From Aestuariicoccus sp032586235 (GTDB taxonomy: Bacteria; Pseudomonadota; Alphaproteobacteria; Rhodobacterales; Rhodobacteraceae), in NCBI RefSeq assembly GCF_032586235.1, contig NZ_JAWHTD010000035.1, forward strand, positions 1 through 39,020: 39,020 bases of DNA. Reading direction: 5' to 3'. Below the pieces are notes generated by a model. The model was not told the origin of the DNA and did not search any database. It saw only the letters and a list, made by a program, of their open reading frames with translations. Below, in pieces: positions 1 to 8,521 of this stretch; the first letter of the stretch is position 1; each line of letters opens with the position of its first letter. Both the position numbers and the translations under genes were made by a program.

Positions 1-39
1 GGGGGGGGGGGGGGGGGGGGGGCGCCCCCCCCCCCCCGG
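1..39. repeat. G-tract followed by C-tract
   Basis: The window opens with 22 consecutive G, then a near-pure C run. This could be a real foldback next to the hairpin at 40-60, or an artefact of a contig edge; the sequence alone cannot decide. No gene is visible here. Confidence 0.7.
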
Positions 40-94
40 CTGGGGGGCGCTGCCCCCCAGACCCCCCGGAGTATTTTGACCAAGAAGAAGCAGG
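40..94 (+). repeat. Interspersed hairpin/TATTTT element, copy A
   Basis: A 9-bp perfect stem (40-48 with 52-60, loop GCT) is followed by CCCCCCGGAGTATTTTGACC and the purine-rich AAGAAGAAGC. The part after the hairpin matches copies B (149-180), C (3961-4016, minus strand) and D (12530-12587). The order is always hairpin or C-run, then GGAGTATTTT or GGGATATTTT, then (A)CCA and purines. It lies upstream of ccmE in the same orientation. Confidence 0.75.
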
Positions 95-148
95 GAAGGG
101 CGCTGCCTCGTCGAAAATATCTCTCGGACCAATGGCGCAACAATGGCG

Positions 149-180
149 ACCCCCGGGATATTTTGGACCAGATGAAACGG
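149..180 (+). repeat. Interspersed element, copy B (without hairpin)
   Basis: CCCCCGGGATATTTTGGACC is followed by AGATGAAACGG. This matches the tail of copy C (GGGATATTTTTGACCAGATG) more closely than copy A does. No strong stem precedes it, so it may be a decayed copy. It lies about 85 bases before the ccmE start. Confidence 0.65.
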
Positions 181-263
181 GTTGGGGCGCGGCATTTTGC
201 GCGGGCTCTCCACATGGGGCGCGATTGTGCCTATATTGATGTCGGAGTTTGGGAGGGGTGCAG

Positions 264-719
264 ATGGCATTGAAATCGCTCAAGAAGCAGCGGCGGATCC
301 AGGTGGTGGCGCTGGCGGCGGTGGCATTGGTCGTGTCGACCGCCTTGATCGGATACGCCATGCGCGACGGGATCAACTTTTTCCGCGCGCCCAGCCAGGT
401 CATTGCCGAGCCGCCGGGGCCGTCCGAGACCTTCCGCATCGGCGGGCTGGTGGAGGAAGGGTCGCTCAGGCGCGGGCAGGGCGAGGCGATCACCTTTCGC
501 GTGACCGATGGCGGGGCCTCGGTGCCGGTGACTTATACCGGCGTGCTGCCGGACCTCTTCGAGGAGAATCAGGGCATGGTCGGGACCGGGCGCTATGTGA
601 ACGGCGTCTTCGAGGCCTCGGAGATTCTGGCCAAGCACGACGAGACCTACATGCCGAAAGAGGTGGTCGATGCGCTGAAGGCGCAGGGCGTCTATCAGGA
701 GCCCGAGCCTGGGAGTTGA
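264..719 (+). CDS. ccmE: Cytochrome c maturation protein CcmE (heme chaperone)
   Basis: CcmE binds heme covalently at the periplasmic face of the inner membrane and passes it to the cytochrome c synthetase complex of System I. The 151-residue protein has a basic N-terminus (KSLKKQRR), one membrane anchor at about residues 14-32 and an OB-fold periplasmic domain. The heme-attachment motif HxxxY is present in AKHDETYMPKE (His125, Tyr129). The ATG at 264 is chosen over the in-frame ATG at 249 because GGGAGGGG precedes it at ribosome-binding distance and the family starts with this basic stretch. No other ccm gene is in the window. Its 3' end overlaps the convergent HEPN-like gene by 25 bases (695-719). 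The family assignment is firm. Confidence 0.95.
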   Translation: MALKSLKKQRRIQVVALAAVALVVSTALIGYAMRDGINFFRAPSQVIAEPPGPSETFRIGGLVEEGSLRRGQGEAITFRVTDGGASVPVTYTGVLPDLFEENQGMVGTGRYVNGVFEASEILAKHDETYMPKEVVDALKAQGVYQEPEPGS

Positions 720-1246
720 TCATTCCCAACTTGCTTCTGCCGTTGTTCAAGTCTGTCCACCCATTTTCGAAGCCAGTTCAACATGGATTCGTTTAGCCCC
801 TGCAATTCGATGGGATGAAAATTGAAATCTGGTTCGTCCCAGTTCGATGACGCCTTTTCGAGCGCGTCATCCGAACGAGAATCGTTTGCTTCGTAGCTAT
901 AGCGCGCTTTCTCGAAGGTTTTCCGCCAGTCTTTCAGCAGCGTTCCCAGCTTCATGTAGTCTGCGTGTCCTACGAACCTATCGCACGCGCTAATTAGGAT
1001 TGAGCGCCTGACCTCCTGCGGCAACTCAAGCCAGATCTCCCGATAATTGTGTGATCCCTTTAATTTCGATCTTGTAGCTAAAAAGACCGTTTTGAGAAGG
1101 ATTTCGAATGCGAGAGTATTCAGGAGCGTTGCGCTGTGGCCGACCGTGGGATCGAGTTTTCGCTCGAGCATCCCCGCAGCGTTCATATGACCCATTGCCT
1201 CATCGAGACGGGCTTGAACGCTGCGGGAAACCGATGTGACGCTCAC
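695..1246 (-). CDS. HEPN-like hypothetical protein behind eno
   Basis: The protein has 183 residues if it starts at the GTG that overlaps the eno stop as GTGA; ATG codons 18 and 21 codons downstream are alternatives. The middle part (LLNTLAFEILLKTVFLATR, then GSHNYREIW and LPQEVR) resembles HEPN-type helical proteins, where an A/S-x-E-x-L-L-K helix is followed by GHxL-x-x-L/W. R-SKLKGS-H also fits the R-x(4-6)-H spacing of HEPN ribonucleases, but this is weak evidence. It is clearly poorer in GC than its neighbours, with many A/T third positions, which suggests recent transfer. Expression is probably coupled to eno through the overlap. Its 3' end runs into ccmE. An AbiV-like defence role is possible but not shown. 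The gene is likely real; the domain call is tentative. Confidence 0.6.
   Translation of the reverse strand: MSVTSVSRSVQARLDEAMGHMNAAGMLERKLDPTVGHSATLLNTLAFEILLKTVFLATRSKLKGSHNYREIWLELPQEVRRSILISACDRFVGHADYMKLGTLLKDWRKTFEKARYSYEANDSRSDDALEKASSNWDEPDFNFHPIELQGLNESMLNWLRKWVDRLEQRQKQVGNDQLPGSGS
1173..1227. repeat. 13-bp perfect inverted repeat at the start of the HEPN-like gene
   Basis: CCCGCAGCGTTCA (1173-1185) and its exact reverse complement (1215-1227) are separated by 29 bases. Both arms lie inside the 5' end of the HEPN-like gene, next to the eno stop. The hairpin could sequester the internal ATG starts, or be a mark of the insertion that brought the gene. Confidence 0.8.
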
Positions 1247-2520
1247 CCGCGCAGGATCGAGCGGCCCGCGTATTCGGCCACTTCGCCCAGCATTTCCTCG
1301 ATGCGGATCAGCTGGTTGTACTTGGCCAGGCGGTCCGACCGGGCCAGCGAGCCGGTCTTGATCTGGCCGCAGTTGGTGGCGACCGCGAGATCGGCGATGG
1401 TGGCGTCCTCGGTCTCGCCCGAGCGGTGCGACATGACGTTGGTCATGCGCGCGCGGTGCGCCATGTCGACGGCCTTGAGCGTCTCGGTCAGCGAGCCGAT
1501 CTGGTTCACCTTGACCAGCATCGAGTTGGCGCAGCCTTTCTCGATCCCCATGGCCAGACGCGCGGGGTTGGTGACGAAAAGATCGTCGCCCACCAGCTGC
1601 ACCTTGCCGCCCAAGGCGTCGGTCAGCGCTTTCCAGCCCTCCCAATCGTCCTCGGACATGCCGTCCTCGATCGAGATGATCGGGTAATCGGCGCAGAGCC
1701 CGGCCAGGTAGTCGACATTCTCGGCCGAGGTGAGCGACTTGCCTTCGCCCGCCATCTCGTACTTGCCGTCCTTGTAATATTCGGTCGCGGCGCAATCGAG
1801 GGCCAGGTGGATATCCTCGCCCGGCTTGTAGCCGGCCTTTTCGATGGACTTCAGGATGAAATCGAGCGCGTCGCGGGTGCTGCCCAGTTCCGGCGCAAAG
1901 CCGCCCTCGTCGCCCAGACCGGTCGACATGCCGGCGGCGCTGAGCTCTTTCTTCAGGGTGTGGAACACCTCGGATCCCATGCGGACGGCGTCGCGGATCG
2001 TGTCGGCGGCCACCGGCATGATCATGAATTCCTGGATGTCGATGGGGTTGTCGGCATGTTCGCCGCCGTTGATGATGTTCATCATCGGCACCGGCAGGAT
2101 GCGCGCCGAGGTGCCGCCGACATAGCGGTAAAGCGGCTGCGCGGTGTAATCCGCGGCGGCCTTGGCGGCGGCGAGCGACACGCCGAGGATGGCGTTGGCG
2201 CCCAGGCGGCCCTTGTTGTCGGTCCCGTCCAGCTCGATCATCGCCAAGTCGAGCGCGACCTGCTCGGTGGCGTCCATGCCCACCATCGCCTCTGCGATCT
2301 CGCCGTTGACGGCGGCGACCGCGTCGAGAACGCCCTTGCCCATATAGCGGGCCTTGTCGCCGTCGCGGCGCTCGACCGCCTCATAGGCGCCGGTCGAGGC
2401 CCCCGAGGGCACGGCGGCGCGGCCCATGGTGCCGTCTTCCAGCGTGACGTCGACCTCGACCGTGGGGTTGCCCCGGCTGTCGAGGATTTCGCGGGCGTGA
2501 ATGTCGATGATTGTGCTCAT
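1243..2520 (-). CDS. eno: Enolase
   Basis: Enolase converts 2-phosphoglycerate to phosphoenolpyruvate in the cytoplasm and is Mg-dependent. The protein has 425 residues, the usual bacterial length. It starts MSTIIDIHAREILDSRGNPT, the conserved N-terminus. The GDEGGFAPEL segment, the metal-ligand segments SIEDGMSEDDWEGW and LVGDDLFVTN, and the C-terminal LVKVNQIGSLTET signature are all present. In place of the common SHRSGETED order the sequence reads MSHRSGETEDATIADLAV, also as expected. The start follows a purine-rich AAGGGACAG. Its stop overlaps the GTG start of the HEPN-like gene. Identification is certain. Confidence 0.98.
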   Translation of the reverse strand: MSTIIDIHAREILDSRGNPTVEVDVTLEDGTMGRAAVPSGASTGAYEAVERRDGDKARYMGKGVLDAVAAVNGEIAEAMVGMDATEQVALDLAMIELDGTDNKGRLGANAILGVSLAAAKAAADYTAQPLYRYVGGTSARILPVPMMNIINGGEHADNPIDIQEFMIMPVAADTIRDAVRMGSEVFHTLKKELSAAGMSTGLGDEGGFAPELGSTRDALDFILKSIEKAGYKPGEDIHLALDCAATEYYKDGKYEMAGEGKSLTSAENVDYLAGLCADYPIISIEDGMSEDDWEGWKALTDALGGKVQLVGDDLFVTNPARLAMGIEKGCANSMLVKVNQIGSLTETLKAVDMAHRARMTNVMSHRSGETEDATIADLAVATNCGQIKTGSLARSDRLAKYNQLIRIEEMLGEVAEYAGRSILRG

Positions 2521-2609
2521 GTCTGTCCCTTGAAAGGCAAATGTTTGGCCGTTCTATAACAGGGGTTGGGGCAAAGTGAAACGCGTCTGTTTGCGCTAAC
2601 GTGCCGATC

Positions 2610-3488
2610 CTACCGTGCCTGTCCCTGCCGCGCCAGCCGCCGCTCGCGCAGAAAGGTATAAAGCCCCGCGGCGATGACGATGGCGGCGCCGGTCAGGGTT
2701 GTGGCGTCGGGCCGTTCGCCAAAGACCAGCACGCCCAGCCCCATGGTGAAGACCAGACGCGAATAGCGGAAGGGCGACACGATCGCCGCCGGGGCCAGCC
2801 GCATCGCGGTGGTGACGCCATAGTATCCGGCCGTGGTCACGACGACCGCGCCGCTGATGGCCCAGAGCCCCGGCACGTCGGGCGTCATCGTGTCGCCCAT
2901 GACCCAGAGCAGGACCGCGCCCATCGGGATGGTGGCGGCAAAGCCCCAGGTCGACAGCGCCAGCGACGGGATCTCGTCCGGGATCATCCGGGTGATGAGG
3001 TCACGCGCGGCCAGCCCGGTCACCCCGATCACAGCAAAGAGCGAGGCCGGCGCAAAGGCCTCGGTCCCCGGCTTGATCACCAGCAGCATCCCGGTCAGTC
3101 CCACCGCGATGGCCGCCCAGCGGCGCCACCCCACCGGCTCGCGCAGGAAGAGCGCCGCCCCCAGCGTCACGACCAGCGGCGCGGCCTGCATGATCGCGGC
3201 GAAGACCGACAGCGGGATCATCGCGATGCCTAGCACGATGCCAAAGCCGCCGATGATCTCGAACCCGTTGCGCGCCAGCACGATGGGATGCAGCGCCTGC
3301 CGCGTCAGAACCTTCATGCCCCGCAGCCGCGCCATGAGCATGAACAGCAGGGTGCCGCCGAGACTCAGAAGCAGCATCACCTGGCCCACAGGCACGCGCG
3401 CGGCGGCAAGCTTGATGAACATGTCGCTCAGCGCCAGCAGCGCCATGGACAGGATCATCGTGGTGATGGCGCGCATTACAGGGGACAA
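2610..3488 (-). CDS. DMT-superfamily (EamA) transporter
   Basis: This 292-residue integral membrane protein has about ten predicted membrane segments arranged as two five-helix EamA halves. The second half begins around residue 150 (LFAVIGVTGLAARDL). Typical marks are the ARNGFEIIGGFGIVLGIAMIPLSVFAAIMQ-type helix pair and FRYSRLVFTMGLGVLVFGE near the end of the second half. Family members export amino acids, metabolites or drugs; the substrate cannot be told here. It lies downstream of the RHH gene on the same strand, 64 bases away, so it may be read through from the fumC cluster, but there is no overlap. Function beyond the family is unknown. Confidence 0.85.
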   Translation of the reverse strand: MSPVMRAITTMILSMALLALSDMFIKLAAARVPVGQVMLLLSLGGTLLFMLMARLRGMKVLTRQALHPIVLARNGFEIIGGFGIVLGIAMIPLSVFAAIMQAAPLVVTLGAALFLREPVGWRRWAAIAVGLTGMLLVIKPGTEAFAPASLFAVIGVTGLAARDLITRMIPDEIPSLALSTWGFAATIPMGAVLLWVMGDTMTPDVPGLWAISGAVVVTTAGYYGVTTAMRLAPAAIVSPFRYSRLVFTMGLGVLVFGERPDATTLTGAAIVIAAGLYTFLRERRLARQGQAR

Positions 3489-3552
3489 AGGGCAGGCTCC
3501 GGCAAATGGCTAGGGCCCTCCGGTTACGCCTCTGCAAGGGCAGGGGCCAGCC

Positions 3553-3774
3553 CTATTCGCCCTTGCGGTAGTGGTCCAGAACAAAGACCCGGATCGCCGA
3601 GGCCAGCCCCACATCCATGTCGCGGTTCGCATCCACCTCGGCGGCCAGCTGGTTGATCGGCATGCCGCGCGCGGCGGCAATTTCGCGAAAGGCCTGCCAG
3701 AAAGCGTCCTCCAGCGACACGCTGGTGCGATGGCCGCTCAGGGTCAGCGAGCGTTTGACCGGCCGTCCGCTCAT
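3553..3774 (-). CDS. Ribbon-helix-helix domain protein (RHH_4 type)
   Basis: A 73-residue protein. KRSLTLSGHRTSVSLEDAFW gives the N-terminal strand and first helix, and REIAAARGMPINQLAAEVDA fits the second helix, as in the RHH_4 group. These are short DNA-binding or antitoxin-like folds; the target is unknown. The ATG overlaps the stop of the DUF4169 gene by four bases (ATGA), so the two are translationally coupled. The order fumC-DUF4169-RHH recurs in Rhodobacteraceae as far as I recall. A toxin-antitoxin role was considered, but DUF4169 has no toxin features. Confidence 0.85.
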   Translation of the reverse strand: MSGRPVKRSLTLSGHRTSVSLEDAFWQAFREIAAARGMPINQLAAEVDANRDMDVGLASAIRVFVLDHYRKGE

Positions 3775-3944
3775 TCGCTCTTTTTGCCGTCCAGATCGCG
3801 CCGCGCCTTTTCCGCGCGCGCGGCCTCCAGCTCTTTCTGCGCCTTGCTGCGCCCGAACCGCACCGCGTTCTCGTCCGCTTCGGCGCGCTTCTCGGCCCGC
3901 GCCTTGCCTTTGCGAAACCGGTTCAGGTTCACGATCTTCGCCAA
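3771..3944 (-). CDS. DUF4169 family small protein
   Basis: A 57-residue, highly charged protein. It begins AKIVNLNRFRKGKARAEKRA and continues with an Arg/Lys/Glu/Ala-rich helix (NAVRFGRSKAQKELEAARAE) that is probably a coiled coil. The N-terminal VNLNRFRK stretch is typical of DUF4169. The start is TTG at 3942-3944; upstream ATGs are in other frames, and the match to the family N-terminus decides it. It overlaps the RHH start by four bases and lies 81 bases after fumC, with interspersed element C in between. Function is unknown; a nucleic-acid or ribosome-associated role would fit the charge but is only a guess. Confidence 0.8.
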   Translation of the reverse strand: MAKIVNLNRFRKGKARAEKRAEADENAVRFGRSKAQKELEAARAEKARRDLDGKKSE

Positions 3945-3960
3945 GACAAAGGCCCCCTCA

Positions 3961-4016
3961 TCTTCATCTGGTCAAAAATATCCCGGGGAGCGCGAGGGGC
4001 TGGCCCCTCGCTCCCG
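3961..4016 (-). repeat. Interspersed hairpin/TATTTTT element, copy C
   Basis: Read on the minus strand it gives GGGAGCGAGGGGCCAGCCCC, then TCGCGCTCCC, forming a 6+7 bp stem with a 2-base bulge and a CA loop. CGGGATATTTTTGACCAGATGAAGA follows. The hairpin half is identical to copy D (12530-12587). It lies between fumC and DUF4169, in the direction of transcription. The stem plus T5 looks terminator-like, but the U-run is short. Confidence 0.85.
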
Positions 4017-4025
4017 CCCGCGACA

Positions 4026-5420
<1,395 letters not shown>

Positions 5421-5503
5421 GTCACGCTCCATCTGTATACGGTCGCATGCCGTTTAGCGGTTCCGGTTGCGCCGGGCAATCGGCCACGTGCGCGCAGGCC
5501 GCG

Positions 5504-5986
5504 CTACTTGCGAAAGGAATCGAGCCGCACGACATCGGCCTCTTTCGGACCGTCGGGCTTTTTCTCGGCCGCGGCCGGGCGTTCGTCGATCCCGCGCGGG
5601 CCGTTGGGCGGGGTCGGCTGGTCGTCGTCCTCGTCCTGGGTTTCGAACCGCAGCCCGAATTCCACCGAAGGATCGACAAAGGTCTTGATCGCGTCATAGG
5701 GGATATAAAGCGGCTCGGGCGCGTCGCCGAAGTTCAGCGTGACGGCAAAGCCCTCGTCGCCCACATCCAGATTGTCGAACCAATGCTGCATGACAACTGT
5801 CATTTCGCCGGGATAGCGATCCGACAGCCAATCGGCGATTTCCACATCCGGATGGGCGGTGTCGAAGGTGATAAAGAAATGGTGGTCGCCCGGCAGACCG
5901 TTCTCGCGCACGCCTTCCAGCACCTCGCGAATCAGGCCGCGCATCGCGCGATGCATGAGATTTCCGTAGTCGATGCCCCGAGACAT
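5504..5986 (-). CDS. sspB: SspB-type ClpXP adapter protein
   Basis: SspB tethers ssrA-tagged proteins to ClpXP. The 160-residue protein has the alphaproteobacterial form: an N-terminal helix (MHRAMRGLIREVLEGV), the substrate-binding fold with HHFFITFDTAHPDVEIADWL, EMTVVMQHWFDNLDV and FAVTLNFGDAPEPLYIPYDAI, and then an acidic/proline-rich tail. The tail ends in EADVVRLDSFRK, the likely ClpX-binding peptide. It lies only about 1.4 kb from ssrA, the source of the tags it recognises, with only a transporter gene between them. The start ATG at 5986 is the first good one, with AGGACGG upstream. Confidence 0.92.
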   Translation of the reverse strand: MSRGIDYGNLMHRAMRGLIREVLEGVRENGLPGDHHFFITFDTAHPDVEIADWLSDRYPGEMTVVMQHWFDNLDVGDEGFAVTLNFGDAPEPLYIPYDAIKTFVDPSVEFGLRFETQDEDDDQPTPPNGPRGIDERPAAAEKKPDGPKEADVVRLDSFRK

Positions 5987-6082
5987 GCCGTCCTACCCCT
6001 TGCAGAATTCAGGCCAGCATATTGCATTTGGCGCGAAGTGAAAGGGCACCCCGACGGAAATTTTCCGGCGCCCGAACCGGGC

Positions 6083-7342
6083 TCAGATCCAGGTCGGAAA
6101 CCAGCTCGCGGCGGCGGTGATAAGCAGCATCTGCAACAGGCCGCGCCGCAGCGGCCCGGCCAGAATCGCGGCGAGCCCGACCAGCGCAAGCGCGTGTGAA
6201 TCCAGGCTCGCGATATCTGGCCAGGGCAGCCGCACTGGGCCGATCTGCGTGGGCGTGACGCGGGCAAAGAGGACGTGGATGGCGAACCACAGCGACAGGT
6301 TCAGGATTACGCCGACCACCGCCGCGGTGATCGCGGCCAGGGCGGCCTCGATCCGCGGATGGCCGGGCAGGCGGTCGATATAAGGCGCCCCCGCGAAGAT
6401 CCACAAAAAGCAGGGCACGAAGGTCATCCACAGAGTCAGCGCGCCGGCCAGCAGCGCCATGGCCACGCCGCCCTGCGCGTGGCCGGCGGTCATGCCGACG
6501 AATTGCGTGACCAGGATCAGCGGCCCGGGCGTGGTCTCGGCCAGCCCCAGCGCGTCGACCATCTGGCCGGCGTACAGCCAGCCGCGCGTTTGCACGACCT
6601 CCTGCGCCATATAGGCCAGCACCGCATAAGCGCCGCCAAAGGTGACCACGGCAAGCTTGGCAAAGAACGCACCAAGCTCGAAGAGGAGGGTCTGCCCCGT
6701 AAGCCAGAGCGCCGCCAAGGGACCCAGCCACAGGCTCAGCCAAAGCCCCGCCGAGCGCCAAGGCGGCGGCGGGGCTGGGCCAGGTTCGGGCTTGGTGGCG
6801 GACGGCACGGCGCTGGCGGCGCCCCAAAGCGCCGCGGCCCCGACGATCACCGGAAACGGCAGCTGAAACGCGAAGATCCCAAGAAACGACAAGGTGGCGA
6901 TGGCGCCGTCGCGCGGGCCCGCCAACGCCCTGCGCCATAGCCGGATCAGCGCCTGGACCACTATGACGATGACTGCGGCCTTGATGCCGGTCAGCAGGGC
7001 CGTCGCCTCGGGGCGCGCGCCGTATTGCGCGTAAAGCACAGCCAGAACGGCGATGGCGATGGCGCCCGGCCCCACGAAAAGCCCGCCGGCCAGAAGCCCG
7101 CCCGCGACACCGCGCAGCCGCCAGCCGGCATAGGTGGCCAGCTGCATCGCTTCGGGGCCAGGCAGCATCATGCAGAAACTGAGCGCCCGGAGAAACCGAC
7201 GTTCGGTCAGCCAGGGACGGTCGTCCACCAGTTCGCGATGCATCAGCGCGATCTGCGCCGCCGGCCCGCCGAAAGACAGCAGGCCGATTCGCCCAAAGAC
7301 GCGGGTCAGTTCGGAAAGGCCGGGGGACGTGGGTGCGGACAT
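6083..7342 (-). CDS. chrA: Chromate transporter, ChrA family (long form)
   Basis: A 419-residue inner-membrane protein with the duplicated ChrA fold. The N-terminal repeat carries LSFGGPAAQIALMHRELVDD and LPGPEAMQLATYAGW; the C-terminal repeat carries VTFGGAYAVLAYMAQEVVQ and LGLAETTPGPLILVTQFVG. The conserved FGGP/FGGA and PGP elements of both halves are visible. The half junction is a proline-rich stretch (about residues 185-195). ChrA proteins expel chromate, probably by proton antiport, though many in marine bacteria have untested substrates. It stands alone, downstream of ssrA on the same strand. The start ATG at 7342 fits the family N-terminus. Confidence 0.92.
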   Translation of the reverse strand: MSAPTSPGLSELTRVFGRIGLLSFGGPAAQIALMHRELVDDRPWLTERRFLRALSFCMMLPGPEAMQLATYAGWRLRGVAGGLLAGGLFVGPGAIAIAVLAVLYAQYGARPEATALLTGIKAAVIVIVVQALIRLWRRALAGPRDGAIATLSFLGIFAFQLPFPVIVGAAALWGAASAVPSATKPEPGPAPPPPWRSAGLWLSLWLGPLAALWLTGQTLLFELGAFFAKLAVVTFGGAYAVLAYMAQEVVQTRGWLYAGQMVDALGLAETTPGPLILVTQFVGMTAGHAQGGVAMALLAGALTLWMTFVPCFLWIFAGAPYIDRLPGHPRIEAALAAITAAVVGVILNLSLWFAIHVLFARVTPTQIGPVRLPWPDIASLDSHALALVGLAAILAGPLRRGLLQMLLITAAASWFPTWI

Positions 7343-7426
7343 GCGATGGGCTCTGTGATGGGTCGCGCCATGCGAAACCCCGAGCCGGCAGTCGTCAAGC
7401 CGATGATTGCAGGAATTGGCTGAAAG

Positions 7427-7735
7427 TGCAGGCTTCTGTTGCCAGGTGCCTGCGAACCCCGCCTTACGCGGCTAGGCGCAAGGGCTTAGATTTCGATCTT
7501 TCGGACTGCTTACGCAGCCAGAGCGACCGGAGCACGATTGTCGTTGGCAATTATGCTTAACGTACCGATAACGGTGGTAACTCACCGGGACAAAGCAAAC
7601 CCCTTTAGACGTTCGTCGATCCTATTTCGGCCCCAGGATCCCCCAACGACGGGATATTTGGTGGAGCCGCCGGGTACCGCCCCCGGGTCCGATCCGCTTA
7701 TTACGAGCGCGTTTATGTCCATAGCCCCCTTGCGG
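7427..7735 (-). ncRNA. ssrA: tmRNA, circularly permuted two-piece form
   Basis: On the minus strand the acceptor piece comes first and ends CGGCTCCACCA (CCA at 7661-7659), with a T-arm CCGGG-GGCGGTA-CCCGG. A 24-base spacer (7658-7635) follows. The coding piece then begins GGGGCCGAAATAGGATCGACG at 7634, whose first seven bases pair with CGGCTCC (one G-U). The tag frame is at 7548-7510 and encodes ANDNRAPVALAA then TAA. Stem-loops typical of the pseudoknots and a final GCAGGC/GCCTGC hairpin follow. The permuted order is the known alphaproteobacterial form; the spacer is removed after transcription. It rescues stalled ribosomes and tags products for ClpXP. Outer ends are estimates. Confidence 0.95.
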
Positions 7736-7745
7736 GAACACTTGG

Positions 7746-7773
7746 AATATAGGCGCGCATGCGGCGTTTGCAA
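7746..7773 (-). promoter_or_regulatory. Probable ssrA promoter
   Basis: On the minus strand TTGCAA (7773-7768) and TATATT (7751-7746) are separated by 16 bases, about ten bases before the start of the acceptor piece. Both boxes are close to the sigma-70 consensus, and the position fits a strong stable-RNA promoter. Confidence 0.6.
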
Positions 7774-7825
7774 AGGGGGTCATTGCCGCGGGCGTCCGCT
7801 TTCTTGCAAAGAAAACGATGCACCG

Positions 7826-8074
7826 TCAGGCAATGCGCTCGATCCTGTCCTGGTTGCAGAAGATCACCACCTGCGCGCCGTTGCGGTATGCGCGGAAGCC
7901 ACGGCGTCGAACCTCGGCGCAAAAGGCCTCCCATCCGACGATCCGTTCGATATCCCGGGCCTTGCGGCGCAGGACATCGCCTTTCTGCACCGCGCGTGTC
8001 GCGAAAAGATCGTGCAGCCAGATGTCGGGTGACAGAGGTCTTGTCGTCATGTGCATGGCGGCATGCTCTGCCAA
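7826..8074 (-). CDS. Small conserved hypothetical protein
   Basis: The protein has 82 residues from a TTG at 8074 that follows AAGGGG, or 76/74 from ATG codons at 8056/8050. The body reads LSPDIWLHDLFATRAVQKGD, then VLRRKARDIERIVGWEAFCA and a basic C-terminal part with NGAQVVIFCNQDRIERIA. It has no membrane segment. I remember similar short proteins in Rhodobacteraceae, some labelled phosphoribosylanthranilate isomerase, a label nothing here supports. It sits alone upstream of ssrA and reads in the same direction. No function is proposed. Confidence 0.65.
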   Translation of the reverse strand: MAEHAAMHMTTRPLSPDIWLHDLFATRAVQKGDVLRRKARDIERIVGWEAFCAEVRRRGFRAYRNGAQVVIFCNQDRIERIA

Positions 8075-8100
8075 TACCCCTTAACAACCCGTAAGCGCCG

Positions 8101-8451
8101 TCAGAAATTCGCGCCGATCAGCCAGGCCGCGGGCAGGGCCTCGAAAAGAAACCAGACAAGCGCCTTGGGCATCGGCGGTTTGTCGAACAGGATCGACACC
8201 GCGCGCCCGGCCGCGGCGCCGGCATAAGCGACGCCCAGCATACCGTAGGCCCAGGACGCGCCCGTAACGATGCAGACCGCGCCCATCGCCACGAAAAGCC
8301 CCCCGGCCGAGGCGCGCAGTTCGCTCAGCCCCATCGTGCTGCCATCGGTCCGGAAATCCAGCGCAGAGGCCGTGAAGCGCGGCGCGACAAATCCGAACAG
8401 GCCGAAACCTATGGTCAGCGCCGCCAGCGCGATATTGATCAGCTCTGCCAT
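8101..8451 (-). CDS. DUF4345-like membrane protein
   Basis: A 116-residue protein with four predicted membrane helices (about 5-24, 46-66, 69-90, 96-113). The F-G-x-x-R-F-T-x-S-A-L-D-F and LRASAGGLFVAMGAV stretches resemble DUF4345. The family has no known function. The ATG at 8451 is the first codon that gives an uninterrupted first helix. It is followed closely by the small gene at 7826-8074, but the 26-base gap gives no sign of coupling. Confidence 0.7.
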   Translation of the reverse strand: MAELINIALAALTIGFGLFGFVAPRFTASALDFRTDGSTMGLSELRASAGGLFVAMGAVCIVTGASWAYGMLGVAYAGAAAGRAVSILFDKPPMPKALVWFLFEALPAAWLIGANF

Positions 8452-8521
8452 GATGGTCCCCCTGTCTCGAAACCAACTAGCGCGTTGCCTTGCCGAGGGA
8501 AGCGCCCATGGGCAGATACGG

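Noticed and set aside
1426..2559. Long plus-strand open frame opposite eno
   Set aside because: It mirrors the codon pattern of eno and is His/Arg/Gly-rich without any domain; high GC leaves antisense frames open.
3553..3944. DUF4169 and RHH as a toxin-antitoxin pair
   Set aside because: The overlap and size fit, but DUF4169 shows no toxin fold, and the pair follows fumC, a housekeeping context.
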